A DNA stretch of 64,000 nucleotides from Monodelphis domestica (Eukaryota; Chordata; Mammalia; Didelphimorphia; Didelphidae), in contig NC_077228.1 in the NCBI RefSeq assembly GCF_027887165.1, positions 180,738,697 to 180,802,696 of the forward strand, given 5' to 3'. Below, one piece after another: positions 1 to 12,830 of this stretch; the first letter of the stretch is position 1, and each line of letters starts with the position of its first letter. The position numbers and the translations under genes were made by a program. The notes below the pieces were generated by a model, which was given only the letters and a program-made list of their open reading frames with translations, ran no database searches and was not told the DNA's origin.

Positions 1-82
1 TAAAGTTCTTTTCCTTGCCCCAGAGGAGAGTTAGTCAGTCTTACCTCCACAAATCTGATTTTGTGATTCATTATAATATTAT

Positions 83-289
83 TATTTTTTTAAACACTTA
101 CCTTCTGTTTTGGAATCAATATTGTGTATTGGTTTCAAGGCAGAAGAGTGGTAATGGCTAGGCAATTGGGGGTTAAGTGACTCTCCCAGGATCACACAGC
201 TGGGAAGTGTCTGAGGCCAGATTTGAACCTAGAACCTCCCTTCTCTAGGCCTGGCTCTCAATCCACTGAGCTACCCAAGTGCCCCCTTG
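83..289 (-). mobile_element. CORE-SINE
   Basis: Antisense copy flanked by TTATAATATTA (71-81 and 290-300). It contains the reversed core TCACACAGCTGGGAAGTGTC and ends GTGCCCCC. Confidence 0.85.
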
Positions 290-300
290 TTATAATATTA

Positions 301-480
301 TGACTCTAATGTTAGAGGATCTTGATTCAAATCATGTTTCTCATGCTTACTTAACAAGCTGCCTCACCTTATTCAAGTCATTTAACTTTTTCTCAGTTAG
401 CCTGAGTTTCTTCATCTGTAAAATGAGAGAGCTATCGATAGCTTCTTGAGTTACCTTCTAGCTCTAGACCTATGATACCA
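301..480 (+). repeat. MIR-like SINE remnant
   Basis: A degenerate MIR-type order: CTTGATTCAAATC, TCAAGTCATTTAAC, CAGTTAGCCTGAGTTTCTTC, ATCTGTAAAATGAGA. Confidence 0.5.
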
Positions 481-776
481 GGCCCATTTGGGGAATTTTT
501 CCACCTGGGCTTTAAATGATTATTAGACTCTTTAGTTCATCTTTCTAATCCAAAACTTATTGTCTACTAAGCAGAATATCCCTCCACTGTCCCTTAGCTA
601 GACTTAATTATTACAAAGTTTATCACATTACTGCAAAAGAAACTTTAACATTGCTTTCTCATAATTATTCAATAATTCCCAAAGGACCCAAAATACATCT
701 CTTTCCTTACCTAAGGTCACATATTAAGGCAGAGCTAGAATTTAAATACAATAGCTAAGGTATTGAAAGATAAGGA

Positions 777-970
777 ATGAGGGGCAACTAGGTTAGCACA
801 GTGGATAGAGCCAGGCCTGGTTTCAGGAGGTCCTGGGTTCAAATCTTTACTCAGATACTTCCTAGTTGTGTGACTCTGGACAAGTCACTTTTTCCAGATT
901 GTGTAGCCCTAGCTGCTTTTTTATCTTAGAATTGATATTAAGACAGAAGGTAAGGATTTAAGAGAAAAAA
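777..970 (+). mobile_element. CORE-SINE
   Basis: Flanked by AAGATAAGGA (767-776 and 971-980). It starts near GGGGCAACTAGG and ends GACAGAAGGTAAGG plus A-rich sequence. Confidence 0.8.
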
Positions 971-1304
971 AAGATAAGGAGTTTAATTTGTTGTATCAAA
1001 AGCTAAGTGCCCTTAGGGAAGAACCTTTTATTGGGCCTTTCATGATTCATAAAATGAAATGCTAGCAATATCTACTTCACAGGATTGTTGTTAGGTTGCA
1101 AAAGATAAGGTTTGTAGAAGTGAATCACTATATAGAAGTGATATAACTTCAAACTTTCTCAAATCTGCTGGTTCCCTTCCTGAAAATATGCTCTTCCTTA
1201 TCCTAAAAATAATTTCTTTAGACCCTGTGATCTTTTCAAGCTGTCATTTTCTCAAGTCCTTGCAGTCTATCTTCAGGCCCCATCACTTTCCTGAAACTCC
1301 TCTT

Positions 1305-1490
1305 TTTAAAAATAGATTTTTATTGGTATCTTTTGTTTTTACATCTTCCCCATTTAGATTTCCTTCTATAGTGCATTATCTCCCTCATCCCAGAGAACTA
1401 TCATTTAATGTAATGAAAAATTTCTTAAAAAAAAAAGAAAGAAAGAAAAAGTAAATGAAGAAAAAAAGAGGTTATTTAATAGGACTGATC
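1305..1490 (-). mobile_element. Probable L1 3' UTR antisense fragment
   Basis: AAAAATAGATTTTTATTGGT with T-rich and A-rich flanks, similar to other antisense L1-like ends in this window. Confidence 0.35.
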
Positions 1491-1934
1491 AATACCTTGA
1501 AAAATTCTGTTACATGTTTTTGGAATAATTAATTGTCCAGTATGATTGCAACTTAATAATAACTAATTGACATTGATGTAGTACTTTGAGTAGTACAGTG
1601 TAGTAGTTAGAAGGTAAGCCTTGGCGAAGACCTTGTCTGCCCCTAAACCATACTAATTGTATGACCATTCTTTCAATGCTCCTCAGAAACATTCTGAGAC
1701 AAGCTATGGATCTGCATTGTTGAAAAGAATTTCTAGCCTGATAGTTCCCCCCACACTGATGAAATCAGAAGATTGGACAATATTAAAACTTGCAACACAC
1801 TTTATGATCTTTATTTGAGCCTCACAGTGGCTCCTGGGAATGGGAACCACAGCTATTATTATCCCTGTTTTCTAGATGAGGGGAAAAAAATGCCCTGAAT
1901 GGGGAGAGTAACACTGAAATAAGATTATGGCAAC

Positions 1935-2090
1935 ATTAATAATAGTTGACAGCTGCAATTTACAAAAATTATATCATTTGATATTGAAGAAACCAAAGCT
2001 TAGAGATGAATTGATTTGCCCAAAGCCACACAGCTATTAAATATCTGAGGTAGGATTTGAATCTGGGTCTTACTAAATCTCCCTATATAT
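1935..2090 (-). repeat. MIR-like remnant, antisense
   Basis: Contains TTGATTTGCCCAAAGCCACA, then CAGCTATTAAATATCTGAGG and TTTGAATCTGGGTC. Confidence 0.5.
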
Positions 2091-2231
2091 GTCTGGTTGG
2101 CTGTCTCCAACAACAACAAAATAAGCCAAAAGTATGCATTTGCTAATTAGCTCTTCCAAAGAGCAGGGAGAGATTTAAGATATCTTCAGTAAGACACAAT
2201 AAAACAGAATAATCAAACATGAAACTGATTA

Positions 2232-2439
2232 GGGGCAGCTAGGTGACTCAGTGTATAGAGTGCCAGGCCTAGAGTCAGAACAACCTGGGTTCAACTCTGG
2301 CCTCACATCCTTCCTAGCTTTTTGACCCTGGGAAAATCACTTAATCCCCATTGCCTAGCTCTTACTGCTCTTCTGCTTTGTAACCAGTTTAGTTTCTATT
2401 CCAAAGCAGAAGGGAAGGGTTTAAAAAAAAGAAGAAAAA
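2232..2439 (+). mobile_element. CORE-SINE
   Basis: Near-repeats GAAACTGATTA and GAAACTGAGTA flank GGGGCAGCTAGGTGACTCAG through CAGAAGGGAAGGGTTTAAAA. Confidence 0.8.
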
Positions 2440-2443
2440 GAAA

Positions 2444-3827
2444 CTGAGTAAATTTCAATTCACAAGTACTAAAATATATGTAAGTTCTATGGAAAGACCT
2501 AATCAAGTACCTTAATATCCTAATCCCAGTCACACCCTACTTCATCACAAGGTCAATTATGATGTCAGTTGTTCTGTACTTTATAGTGGAATAAGACCCC
2601 TTTATAGTGGAATAGAAGCATGGGGAGTGTAAATGAGAAGGCAGTAAGGATGTGGAATATGTAGATCAAGGAGCAGCATGTAGGTTGGTCAGGCCTTACC
2701 CTTATGGGTGTAATACATCCCCAAAATTTTGGCAGATATCCAGGTTTTTCTCTGGTCTGTCTAGGATGCCATTTGCTCCTGAAAGGATGTTATCTGCGAC
2801 CATTTGTAAACAGTAATCAAAGTGAACGTGTGTGGAAGGTATCAAAATGAAGGTGCTCTATTTGTACTGTTTACAAAAAAACCCTATGGTTACTATCCAC
2901 TGGAGGTAGGTAGTATATTCTATAGATGAGAAAACTAATGGTCTGAAAGATTGTACCTTGCCAGAATTTGAACTTGAGGTCATCATATTTTGAACTGAAA
3001 TGGACGTTCCTAAGCCCCCCCCACCTCCTTATTTCATTCACACTCACAAATTATGTGACTGCATTTATGACATTTGTGAAGATTGCTCAGGTCAGTACAT
3101 CTAGACCATTTTGACCATCTAGAAGCTGCTACAGGCTTCCAATTATGCCTTCCTGAAGGTTTGCAGCCATAATAACATATGTGACTAACAGATTAGATTA
3201 GCAGCCAATTCTAATGCAGGATGGGGTTAAAAAACCAATATAGAAATGTTTTATCTGGAGGAAGATTGTAAGTCTGGTGAACCCTTCAAAAAGGAAACCT
3301 TCAGTAAACAGCAATTGACTGATGTAGGGAATGAGTAAGGTTCCTTGGGCTATAAAATAATTTTCTATTGTATACACAGTTACTTAGAGATTGTTTCCTT
3401 AAGTCCTTCAATATTGGAATGGAATTTCTTTCCCTTGCTATGTTTAGCTATTCTGGAATGCCTCTAGAAGCCAGGGCTTGCAGAAGCGAACACGTATTTA
3501 GGATGGTGGATGTTGGTAGGGAATAGAGAAAGACATCATATTTATTTGGTAGAGCAAGTGCTATGGTAATGAAGATAGCTTTCCCAAGACTAAGGTTTCT
3601 CTGTTCCAGTTTGATTGTCCTGAATCCATATAACTGGCCCAAATACAACAGACTCAACTACTGTGATAGGAGAGCTGTGCTCTATTACCCTAATATTTCA
3701 TAACAAGAAGATCGCCTTTGTGATTTAAAAAAATTTTTTTTCTTTATCAAGTAACTAGACTTAAAAACAAAGTTACTAGTGTCTTAGATAGATTAGTTTG
3801 TTGAGCAGATTAGAATGTGGTCCAATT
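2444..3827. other. No gene seen; unassigned sequence
   Basis: AT-rich sequence with no credible ORF. A C run and short MIR-like motifs near 2880-3000 are the only marks. Confidence 0.5.
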
Positions 3828-4069
3828 TGTAACCGTGAAAATGTGGTTTGCCAAGACTGTGAATGTTAAAAACTTGTAATGCCAAAACTGTAAAGGGTTT
3901 CGGCCAAACTGTAAAGATAAATTTTAGTGTCTTGACTTAAAATCTAAAAATAAGTGGTCACCATGGGAAAATTCCCAACCCAAGTCAGCTGGGTTTTATG
4001 GAGATTTTAATGAATACAAATGAAGGAATTAAGGGAAGGAGAGAGAGAGCGAGAGAGAGAGCGAGCGAG

Positions 4070-4138
<69 letters not shown>

Positions 4139-4155
4139 AATGGGAAGAGAGAGAG

Positions 4156-4233
<78 letters not shown>

Positions 4234-4851
4234 GCCAAAATGGCTTAGGCCTGAGCCTAAGGGAGAGCAAGTCAGTCTTTTATCACTCACCACAAGATCG
4301 TCTTCAAGCAAGCTCCAAACCTCCGAACTCCAACTAACTTCCAATCCAAAACTCACTCCCACAATAAGTCCCTTCCTTTTAAAGAAATTTTCTCTTATGT
4401 CACTTCCCCTAAATTTTTACGTCTACCAACCACAGTAGACTCTTTTTCCCAGGACTGCCCATTCTTAGTTCTCAACTTCTTTTGTTCTCACCTTCTCTGA
4501 TTAGGTTAAATCCACTGAGTACTTCACACCTCTTTTGTTAAGCTTGCCTTTTGTAAGTTGCTTGACCTTTAGGTACTAATTTAACCTTATAGGTACTTAG
4601 CATCCTTTTGTATTAGATCTAAAAATAGACCCAGCTTAAGGTTCTAGCTTTACTATAAGTATGAGTTAGGGACTTTTCATTGTTCAGTCAGGAGTTTGCA
4701 ACTTTATCTTCCCCTAAGGCACTGTCTGAATAGGGTAGAGTAATTTTTAAAGTTCTCAATACATTCCTGTCCAAGTACCTCCATTGTTAAAAATGGGGAA
4801 TAGCTTAATCAAATCTTCTGAAGTAGAGTCTGAGCAGTTTTAAGATTCACA
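3828..4851 (+). mobile_element. Solo LTR (family B), copy 1
   Basis: Runs from TGTAACCGTG to GATTCACA. It shares ordered blocks with the copies at 5415, 11203 (reverse) and 54276. It carries a long GA microsatellite at 4040-4232. No clear target duplication was found. Confidence 0.65.
4040..4232 (+). repeat. (GA)n microsatellite
   Basis: About 190 bp of nearly pure GA interrupted by GC and AAAG variants, inside a family B LTR. It creates long Arg-Glu and Ser-Leu reading frames on both strands that are not genes. Confidence 0.97.
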
Positions 4852-5414
4852 AACTATAACAAAGGCTCTTTCCTAAAAGAAAATTTACAATAAAGGCTGC
4901 ATATATTTGGTAGAATTTTCTAAAATGAAATGCTGAAATTGGCGCCTAGAGCCTCAGTTGGGGTTTATAGGACTAGATTCAAGATTAAGAGCATTTTCAC
5001 AAATATTCTCTTTGATTCATTCCTTCACTCAACATTTTCAGTGGGAATAACACAAGATGCTTTTTTGATGTTTCTCTAAAAAATAGAAAAGGCCTAATCA
5101 TAATATGAGACAATCATTAGTTAATTGTGCAAAAATAATATATGGTCCTTTGGAGAGAGATCAGAGGTAGAAGAACACTGGATTAGGAGAATAGGGTGTG
5201 TTCTTTCCTTTTTTTCTCTGTGATTTTGGGGAAATTTCTGAAATGAAGTTTTCTCCCCAAAGTTTTTATAGTTTTTTACTTGTAACCAAAAAGGATTATG
5301 TAACCTCAGGTTTTCTTACTTGACCAAAATTTTACTGTCTTCTTGGTACTCAATATTTACAGTTTTATCTGATAATTAGAGAGATGCAAATCAAAACAAC
5401 TCTGAGGTATCACC

Positions 5415-6114
5415 TGTAACGGTTAAAATTATGGTTGAGACTGAATGTAATAATTATATTTGGTCACCAAGGATTTTATTTATAAAATCCTAATGAAACA
5501 CCCAAACTCAGCTGGAAATTTTATGGTGATTTAATTGATATAGTGGAGGAGATTAAGAAGAAGGCAGAAGGAAGGGGCTAGTATTGGGTGGGAAGATTAG
5601 GAGATCTAGAAAGTAAGGTTTTGAGTGTGAAGGAAGAAAGAATCAACCTGACCTCCAAAGGAGCTCAGCTAAGATGCCTGAACCTGAATCAGCTCAAGGG
5701 CAAAACTCACCACCAATACTCCAAGATGTTGAAACACCTAACACACTCTCAGCCAGAGTCTCCTCTCCAGGGAAAGAGAAAGAGAGAGGAAGTGACATGC
5801 CTTATATGGATGGCTTTACGTCACTTTCATGCATCTCATCTGTACCAATGATCGCTTAGCTTGACTTAGGACAGCCCAGGGGTCTGCCTGTTTTTCTGCA
5901 CATGTGTGTTGAAGGCCATTTCCTCAGATAATTAAATCTTGAGTTTGATGTAGACCTTCCTAATCTTGTTAAACCAAGAAGGGTGGAGAAATGTAGAGTT
6001 TCCAAGACCTGATTCTATTATTCCAAGTATCTCCATTGTTACTGATCAGGAAATAGCTAAATCAGATCTTCTAAAGTACAGTCTGATTAGGGTGGAATAG
6101 TTTTAAAATTCATA
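5415..6114 (+). mobile_element. Solo LTR (family B), copy 2, inserted in L1
   Basis: Runs from TGTAACGG to TTCATA and is flanked by CACC at 5411-5414 and 6115-6118. The interrupted L1 reads continuously across the two flanks. Confidence 0.7.
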
Positions 6115-6659
6115 CACCTCACACCTAGCAGATTGGCTAATATGACAGCTACAGAAAGTAATGAATGCTGGAGGGGATGTGGCAAGGTTGGGATATGAAT
6201 TCATTGCTGGTGGAGTTGTGAATTGATCCAACCATTCTGGAGGGCAATTTGGAACTATGCCCAAAGGGTGCTAAAAGACTGTCTTTTGACCCAGCCATAG
6301 CACTGCTGGGTCTGTAACCCCAAAGATATAATAATGGAAAAGACATGTACAAGAATATTCATAGCCGTGCTCTTTGTGGTGGCAAAAAATTGGAAAATGA
6401 GAAGATGCCCTTCAATTAGGGAATGGCTGAACAAATTGTGGTATCTGTTGGTGATGGAATACTATTGTGCTCAAAGGAATAATAAAGTGGAGGAATTCCA
6501 TGGGAACTGGAACAACCTCTAGGAATTGATGCAGAGTGAGAGGAGCAGGACCAGGAGAACAATGTACACAGCGACTGAGACACTGTGGTACAATCGAATG
6601 TAATGGACTCCTCCATTAGTAGTTATGCATTGATCCTGAACAACATGGAGGGATATAGG

Positions 6660-9600
6660 TAATAGTGGTAGTATCTCGGTGACGGAGAATGACAATTGTC
6701 TTTGTGCATTATCATCTATTGATGTACCCTCATGTGGCTTTGAAGTCCAAAGGCTGAGGCGCAAAGTTTGTGGCACATGGGGCATGGGACGCCAGTTGTT
6801 ACGGGAGGTGCGGTTATGGCCTGGTGTCGGCGTTCATGTGCAGCGTCAAGATGTCAACGTCGCTCATCTTCAAAGGTGGTGGCGGCATGGTGAATGTGGG
6901 TTCGCCAGCTGCTTCTGTCAGAGGCAGCAAGTTCTAGTTGCTTTGGTGTAATGCCAGCCCACTTCAAGTTGGACTTTAGCTGATCCTTGAATCTTTTCTT
7001 TGGTCGACCTTGTTTCCTGAGTCCAGCTGACAGTTCACCATAGAATACCTGTCTTGGTATTCGCTGTGGGTCTATGCGGATGACGTGTCCAGACCATCGT
7101 AGCTGGGTTTTGAGGACCATGACTTCGATGCTGGTGGAGTTGGCTCTGTCGAGGACTTCCTGGTTGGTGATTTGGTCCTGCCATCGGATCCTCATGATTG
7201 ACCTGAGAGAGCATTGGTGGAATTGCTCCAGCTGTTTCATGTGCTTCTGGTACAGTGTCCATGTCTCGCCAACCGTACAGGAGCAAGCTGAGGACCACTG
7301 CGTTATACACTTTGAGCTTTGTCACCGTGCTTACACCGCTGTGTGGGAGGACTTTGGAGCGCAGCCGCCTGAGTGCCTGGCTGGCCTTTTGTATCCTGGC
7401 ATTAATCTCGTGGTCTAGGGACCCATCGTTGGCGATGGTGCTGCCCAGGTACTTGAAAGTGTTGACATTAGAAAGCTGCGTGCTGTTGATTGTAATGCAC
7501 GGCTGGTTCGTTGGCCTCCCTGGTGCAGGTTGGAACAGCACCTCTGTTTTGCTAAGGCTGATAGTCAGGCCAAACAGTTTTGTTGCGGTGGAGAACCTGT
7601 CCACAATGGTTTGGAGATGATTTTCTTGGTGGGCCATGAGAGCACAGTCATCGGCAAAGAGAGCTTCCAGGATGAGTCTCTCTGTTGTCTTTGTTTTTGC
7701 AGTCAGGCGGCGAAGGTCGAATAGTGAGCCATCCAGTTGGTATTTGATTATAGACGCCCAGGTCTAGATCCATCACAGCATGCCATAATACCTGGGTGAA
7801 GGATAGGTTGAATAGTACTGGAGTGAGGACACAGCCTGGTTTCACACCATTGGAGATGTTGAAGCGATCAGAAGTCTCTCCACCAGATAGGACTTCCCCT
7901 GTCATGTCGACATGAAAGAGCTGGATCAGTCTGACAAATTTTGCTGGACAACCGAGCTTGCTAAGGATCACCCACAATGCGTCCCTGTTCACTGTGTCGA
8001 ACGCCTTCGTCAGGTCTATGAAGACAATGTAGAGACTCAGGTTCTGCTCAAGGCATTTTTCGTGCATTTGCCTCATTGTGAAGACCATGTGGATGGTGCT
8101 GCGATCTGGTCGGAAGCCACATTGTGATTCAGGCAGGTTCTGCTCTGAAACAGATGACAGGAGTCTGTTGAGTATGACACGGGCGAGGATCTTTCCAGCA
8201 GTGGAGAGTAGTGAGATGCCTCTGTAGTTGTCACAGGCTGCTCGTGCACCTTTGTTCTTGTATAGGCTATGATGGAGGCATCTCTGAGTTCTGGGGGCAT
8301 GTCTTCCTCTTCCCATATGCTGGTCAGCACTATGTGGAATGCCTGGAGCGCCTTTCCATTTAAGGCCTTGTACACCTTGGTTGGGATCCCGTCTTTACCG
8401 GGTGCCTTGCCTGCACTCATTTGTTTAATGGCTTTTTGGACTTCCTCTATTGAAGGAGGGACGTCAAGTTGTTTAGTGGTGCGGTTTTGGGGGATCTGGT
8501 GAAGAGGGTGGGTTGAGAAGCTGACTGAAGTATTCTTTCCACCTGTTGCTGATGCCTTTTTTATCTTTTATGAGAGTGTCACCGTCAGAGGATAGCAAGG
8601 GAGTGGTGGTGGGTTTTAATGGCCCATAGACAGTCTTGAGGGCACTGAAAAATTGTTTGTAGTTTTTCGTATAAGTAAAGCGCTGGATTTCTTCTGCCTT
8701 TTTTTCCCACCATCGGTCTTGCATCTTCCTGATCTCACACTGCGCTGTGGCTTGGAGAGACTTGAATCTGTCCTTTTTAGGAGCAGAGTTTGGGTTATTT
8801 TGCCACTCCATAAAGGCTTTGTTCTTTTTGTTCAATAGGTCTTCAATAGCACTGTTGTTTTCGTCGAACCAGTCCTGGTGGTTGTGTTGTTTGGGGCCTA
8901 GGACTGCCTTTGATGTTTCCTTCACTGCATCTCTGAACTGGTTCCATTTCTCGGTTGAGCTTCCAGTGAGTGGTCCCTTGGCAGACAGCTTGTCGTCCAG
9001 GCAGGACTGGAATGTTTGCAAATAAGATGGATCACTAAGACGACTCAGGTTGTAAAATGCGTGAACTGTCTGGTTGTGTTTTGGATGGCGAGGCACCATG
9101 TGCATTTGAAGAGTTCCTCTAACCAATCTGTGGTCTGTCCAGCATTCAGCTCCTCTCATGGCTCTGGTGATCTGTACATCCTGGATGTCTTGCTGGCGTA
9201 CAATGATGTAGTCAATGAGATGCCACTGTTTTGATCGTGGGTGCATCCATGTTGTTTTATATTTGTTCGCCATTCTGAACACAGTGTTCGTGATGATGAG
9301 TTCGAACTCTGAGCATTTGCTGAGTAGCAGTAGGCCATTGTTGTTCATTTTGCCCATGCCGTGTTAGCCGAGCACTCCTTTCCATCTTTCACGGTCCTGG
9401 CCAACGTGGGCATTGAAGTCTCCCAGTAGTATCAGCTTGTCATTTGTGGGCACCGAGTGCAGGACGACACTCAGGTCAGAGTAGTACTGCTCAATGGTCT
9501 CCTCTGTGCTGGTCAGTGTTGGGGCATATGCGCTGATGATTGTGGCATATCGGTCTTTGCTGAGAGGTAAATGGATCTTCATGAGCCTCTCGCTGATGCC

Positions 9601-9867
9601 TACAGGCAAGTCTGGCAGCTGTTTGAGCAAACTGGTCTTGATAGCCAGGCCAACACCATGGATTCTGTCTTCATTTGAGGCTCTACCTTTCCAGAAGAAG
9701 GTGTATCCAGTGGTGGGTTCGCTGAGTGATCCCTCTTCTGGTAAGTGTATTTCACTTAATGCTGCGATGTCGATGTTATATCGCACCAGTTCTTTGCTGA
9801 CTAGAGCTGTTCTTCTCTCAGGTCTTGAGGTATTCTCTCTATCAAAGATATTCTCTCTAACAACCCA
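6660..9867 (-). mobile_element. RTE-like non-LTR retrotransposon, copy 1, nearly full length
   Basis: Inserted in antisense in the L1 with a 12-bp target duplication GAGGGATATAGG (6648-6659 and 9868-9879). Reading on the minus strand from 9867 down: an APE-type endonuclease (LLGDFNAHVG near 9410), then reverse transcriptase (DNYRGISLLST near 8210, FIDLTKAFDTVNRDAL near 7990, NGVKPGCVLTP near 7840, FADD near 7650), then a C-terminal Arg/Lys-rich domain to about 6854. Coding is broken by several frameshifts (for example near 9360, 8320 and 7640). The 3' end lacks a long A tail. The clade is assigned by general resemblance only. Confidence 0.8.
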
Positions 9868-10289
9868 GAGGGATATAGGAGAAAAAACACTATCCACATT
9901 CAGAGGAAAAACTGTGGGAGTAAAAACATCAAAGAAAAACAACTGCTTAATGACATGGGTCGAAGGGGATATGATTGGGGATATAGACTTTAAATGAACA
10001 TCCTAGTGACTACAAAGACCAACAACATGGAAATGGGTTCTGATCAAGGACACATGTAATACCCAGTGGAATTGCACATCGGCTATGGGAGGGGTGAGGG
10101 AGGAATAGAAAATGATTTTTGTAACCAAGGAATAATGTTTGAAATTGACCAAATTAAAAAAATGTCAAAAAAAATTTATTCTTTTAGCAATTAGTGGTTT
10201 TGAGTATTTTTCAGGAGTTTAATGTTGAAATTACTTCTTTTGAAAATCGTTTCTTCATCTAGCTTAACCTCTTTTTTGTGGGAATGGTT

Positions 10290-10780
10290 ATATAAATATC
10301 ATCTTATACTGAGTTCATCACCCCACTGCCATGAAATAGATAACATGTTTTATCATTGGTTGTCTGAAAGCATTAGTCATTACACTGATTCGAGATCTTA
10401 AGGATCTCTTAGTTGTTTTGCTTTACAATGTTATTATTGTATAAATTGTTCTCCACATACCATTAAACTCTTTAGCAATTCATACTAGTCTTACTGGGTT
10501 TCTCTGAGAGCTTCCTTTTCATTTCTTGTGTCATAGCAATATTCTATCATGTTCATATAGAATAATTTTTTCAACCATTGGCCCCATCGTTGGGTTTCCA
10601 ATTCTTTGCTGCTACAAAAAGAATTGTTATAAACATTTTCTTTTTACATGTTGATCATTTTCTCCTTTTTGTCAACTCTTTGGGGTTTAGGCCTATTAGA
10701 GATATTTCTGGCTTAAAGGGTTAGTGAGTTTTTGGACATATTTCCTGCAAATCCTTCAACAATGATCACTTTTTCTTTTT
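10290..10780 (-). mobile_element. Diverged L1-like antisense remnant
   Basis: Order and wording match the L1 antisense copies (GTTATTATTGTATAAATTGT, then CTTTTTACATGTTGATCATT) with heavy divergence. Confidence 0.4.
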
Positions 10781-11202
10781 CTCATCTTTGTCAATGGACT
10801 TGAGGTGGAACCTTAGAGTTCTTTTAGTTTATATTTATTAATAATTTGTTATTAGTGACTTAGAACATTTTAACATATTTTAATAGCATGGATTTCTTCC
10901 TCTAAGAAATAACTTTATAACCTTGGACCATTTATCTTTTGTGGAATACCTCTTGTTCTTATAAATTTGAATCAGTTTGTGACAATTAAACATTCTGAGA
11001 GACTGGCTTCCAGGTAAGAAAATCAATTTATTGATTAAGATAGCAATAACCAATAAATTAATTGGATTTTGGTGATCAATCCTGTCCAGTAGATCCATAA
11101 ATATAATTTTGGAAGCTCATTACTCAGATCTCCCCTAAATATCCCAAGACATCTCTGATTGATGAATAACCAGTGAGAAGATGGTCAGTCAAACATTCAG
11201 TC

Positions 11203-11879
11203 TGTGAATCTTAAAACTACTCAGACTCTACTTTAAGATTTGATTTAGATATTTCTTTATTGTAACAATGGAGATACTTGGTCTAACAAGAATCAGGAAT
11301 GTATTGGGAACTTTAAAAATTACTCCACCCTAATTAGACATACTTTAGGGGAAGATAAAGTTGTAAACTCCTGATTGAACAATGAAGGTACTTAACTCAT
11401 ACCTTATAGTGAAGCTAGAACCTTAAGTTAGGTCTGTTTTTAGATCTAATTCAAAAAGGTATTAAGTACCTGTAAAGGTTAAATTGATCACAAAATGGTC
11501 AAGCAACTCAAAAAAGGCAAGCTTAACAAAGAAGTGTGAAGTACCTCAGAAGATATAATCTAACCAGAGAAGGTGAGAACTAAAGAGTGATGAGAACTAA
11601 GAATGGGCAGTCCTGGGGAAAAGTGTCTACTGTGATTGGTAGACGTAAAAATTTAGGGGAGGTGACATAAGAGAAAATTCTCTTTAAAAGAAGGCTAAAA
11701 GTCAGTTTGAGAGATTATTCTGAACTTGGTACAGGAGATTTGAGTTCAGTGGAGAACTGGAACCCAGCTTGGAGACGGTCTGGTGGTTAAGACTGACTCC
11801 CTTACCGTTAGGCTCAGGGAGGCCACTTTGGCCAAGGCCTTTACTGTCTGGCTCAGCCTGAGCGCCAGAGCAGTTTAAA

Positions 11880-11974
<95 letters not shown>

Positions 11975-12095
11975 CTTCTCTATATTAATTAAAATCTCCA
12001 TAATTCCCAGCTGACTTGGATATTTTATCATTTGGGAATTTTCCCTGGTGACCAATCATTTAGACTTAAGTCAAAACACTAAAATTATCCTTACA
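11203..12095 (-). mobile_element. Solo LTR (family B), copy 3, antisense
   Basis: Runs from TGTGAATC to CCTTACA on the plus strand, flanked by AGTC on both sides (11199-11202 and 12096-12099). Read in reverse, it aligns block by block with the copy at 3828 (GGTCACCAGGGAAAATTCCC, AGCTGGGAATTATGGAGATT, the GA run, TCTCCATTGT). Confidence 0.8.
11880..11969. repeat. (CT)n microsatellite
   Basis: About 90 bp of CT with two or three TTT interruptions, at the same place in the LTR as the GA run at 4040. Confidence 0.97.
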
Positions 12096-12439
12096 AGTCC
12101 CTCCCAGTTCCTTGAGTGATAGTTGACAATCCCATGCCTGGTCCCATGCCCCCAATGTGTAGAAGGAGAAATTGAGTTCTGTCTGGTTAGCAATGACATC
12201 CAGTGTTTCTCAATGGGCGATTCAAGGACTTGGTTCTGCTGCTAGCAACATTTCTGACTTAGGATGGTTCTTATTTACCAAGCAATACACAACTCATCAT
12301 ATCACTTTCCTATCTGTTACCCTACAATGGAAGAAATTCTTGGGTGGAACATTTCTTGAAGTTCTCAGGAACAAAGGAATGAGTAGGAAGATCTGAGGAA
12401 CTGATCTGAATCTCAATTCAAAACCAAGAAATAGACAAT

Positions 12440-12830
12440 ATATTACAAATAAATCCTCTCACAGTTCTTTATATATCTTGGAAATGAGATCTATATCAGA
12501 GAAACTTGCTGCAAAGTCCCCCCCCCCCAATTTAACTTTTATTCTCATTTTAAAAGCAGTAATTGTTTGCACAAAACCTTTTTTTAATTTTATATAATTA
12601 AAATTGTCTATTATTTCTTGTGATCCTCTCTATCCCTTGTATGGTCACAAATTCTACCCCCATCCATAATTATGATAGGTGTTTCCTTCCTTGTTCTTCT
12701 AATGTCTTTATGGTATGATTTTTGTTTTCTTTAAGTACTATCTTCCTTTGAAACTTATCTTGGCATATAGTGTGAGATAGTGATCTGAAAGTAATTTCTG
12801 CCAGATGGCTTCTCTTCTTTGACCCCCTGA
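12440..12830 (-). mobile_element. Probable L1 ORF2 antisense remnant
   Basis: Resembles the mammalian L1 antisense pattern (TATATATCTTGGAAATGAGA followed by TTGCTGCAAAGTC). No open frame remains. Confidence 0.4.

Larger units (their letters stand above)
5360..10175 (+). mobile_element. L1-like 3' end, split by two later insertions
   Basis: Pieces at about 5360-5414, 6115-6659 and 9868-10175 join as one L1-like ORF2 C-terminus plus 3' UTR ending in an A-rich tail. A solo LTR (5415-6114) and an RTE-like LINE (6660-9867) interrupt it. The same 3' sequence recurs at 36000, 37960 and 46160. Confidence 0.75.

Noticed and set aside
3985-4438. Long Ser-Leu and Arg-Glu repeat ORFs on both strands
   Set aside because: They are translations of the (GA)n microsatellite in all frames; no other coding signal is present.
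7074-9997. Plus-strand ORFs of 60-167 codons across 7.0-10.0 kb (and 38.2-39.6 kb)
   Set aside because: They are shadows of the minus-strand LINE reverse transcriptase and endonuclease frames.
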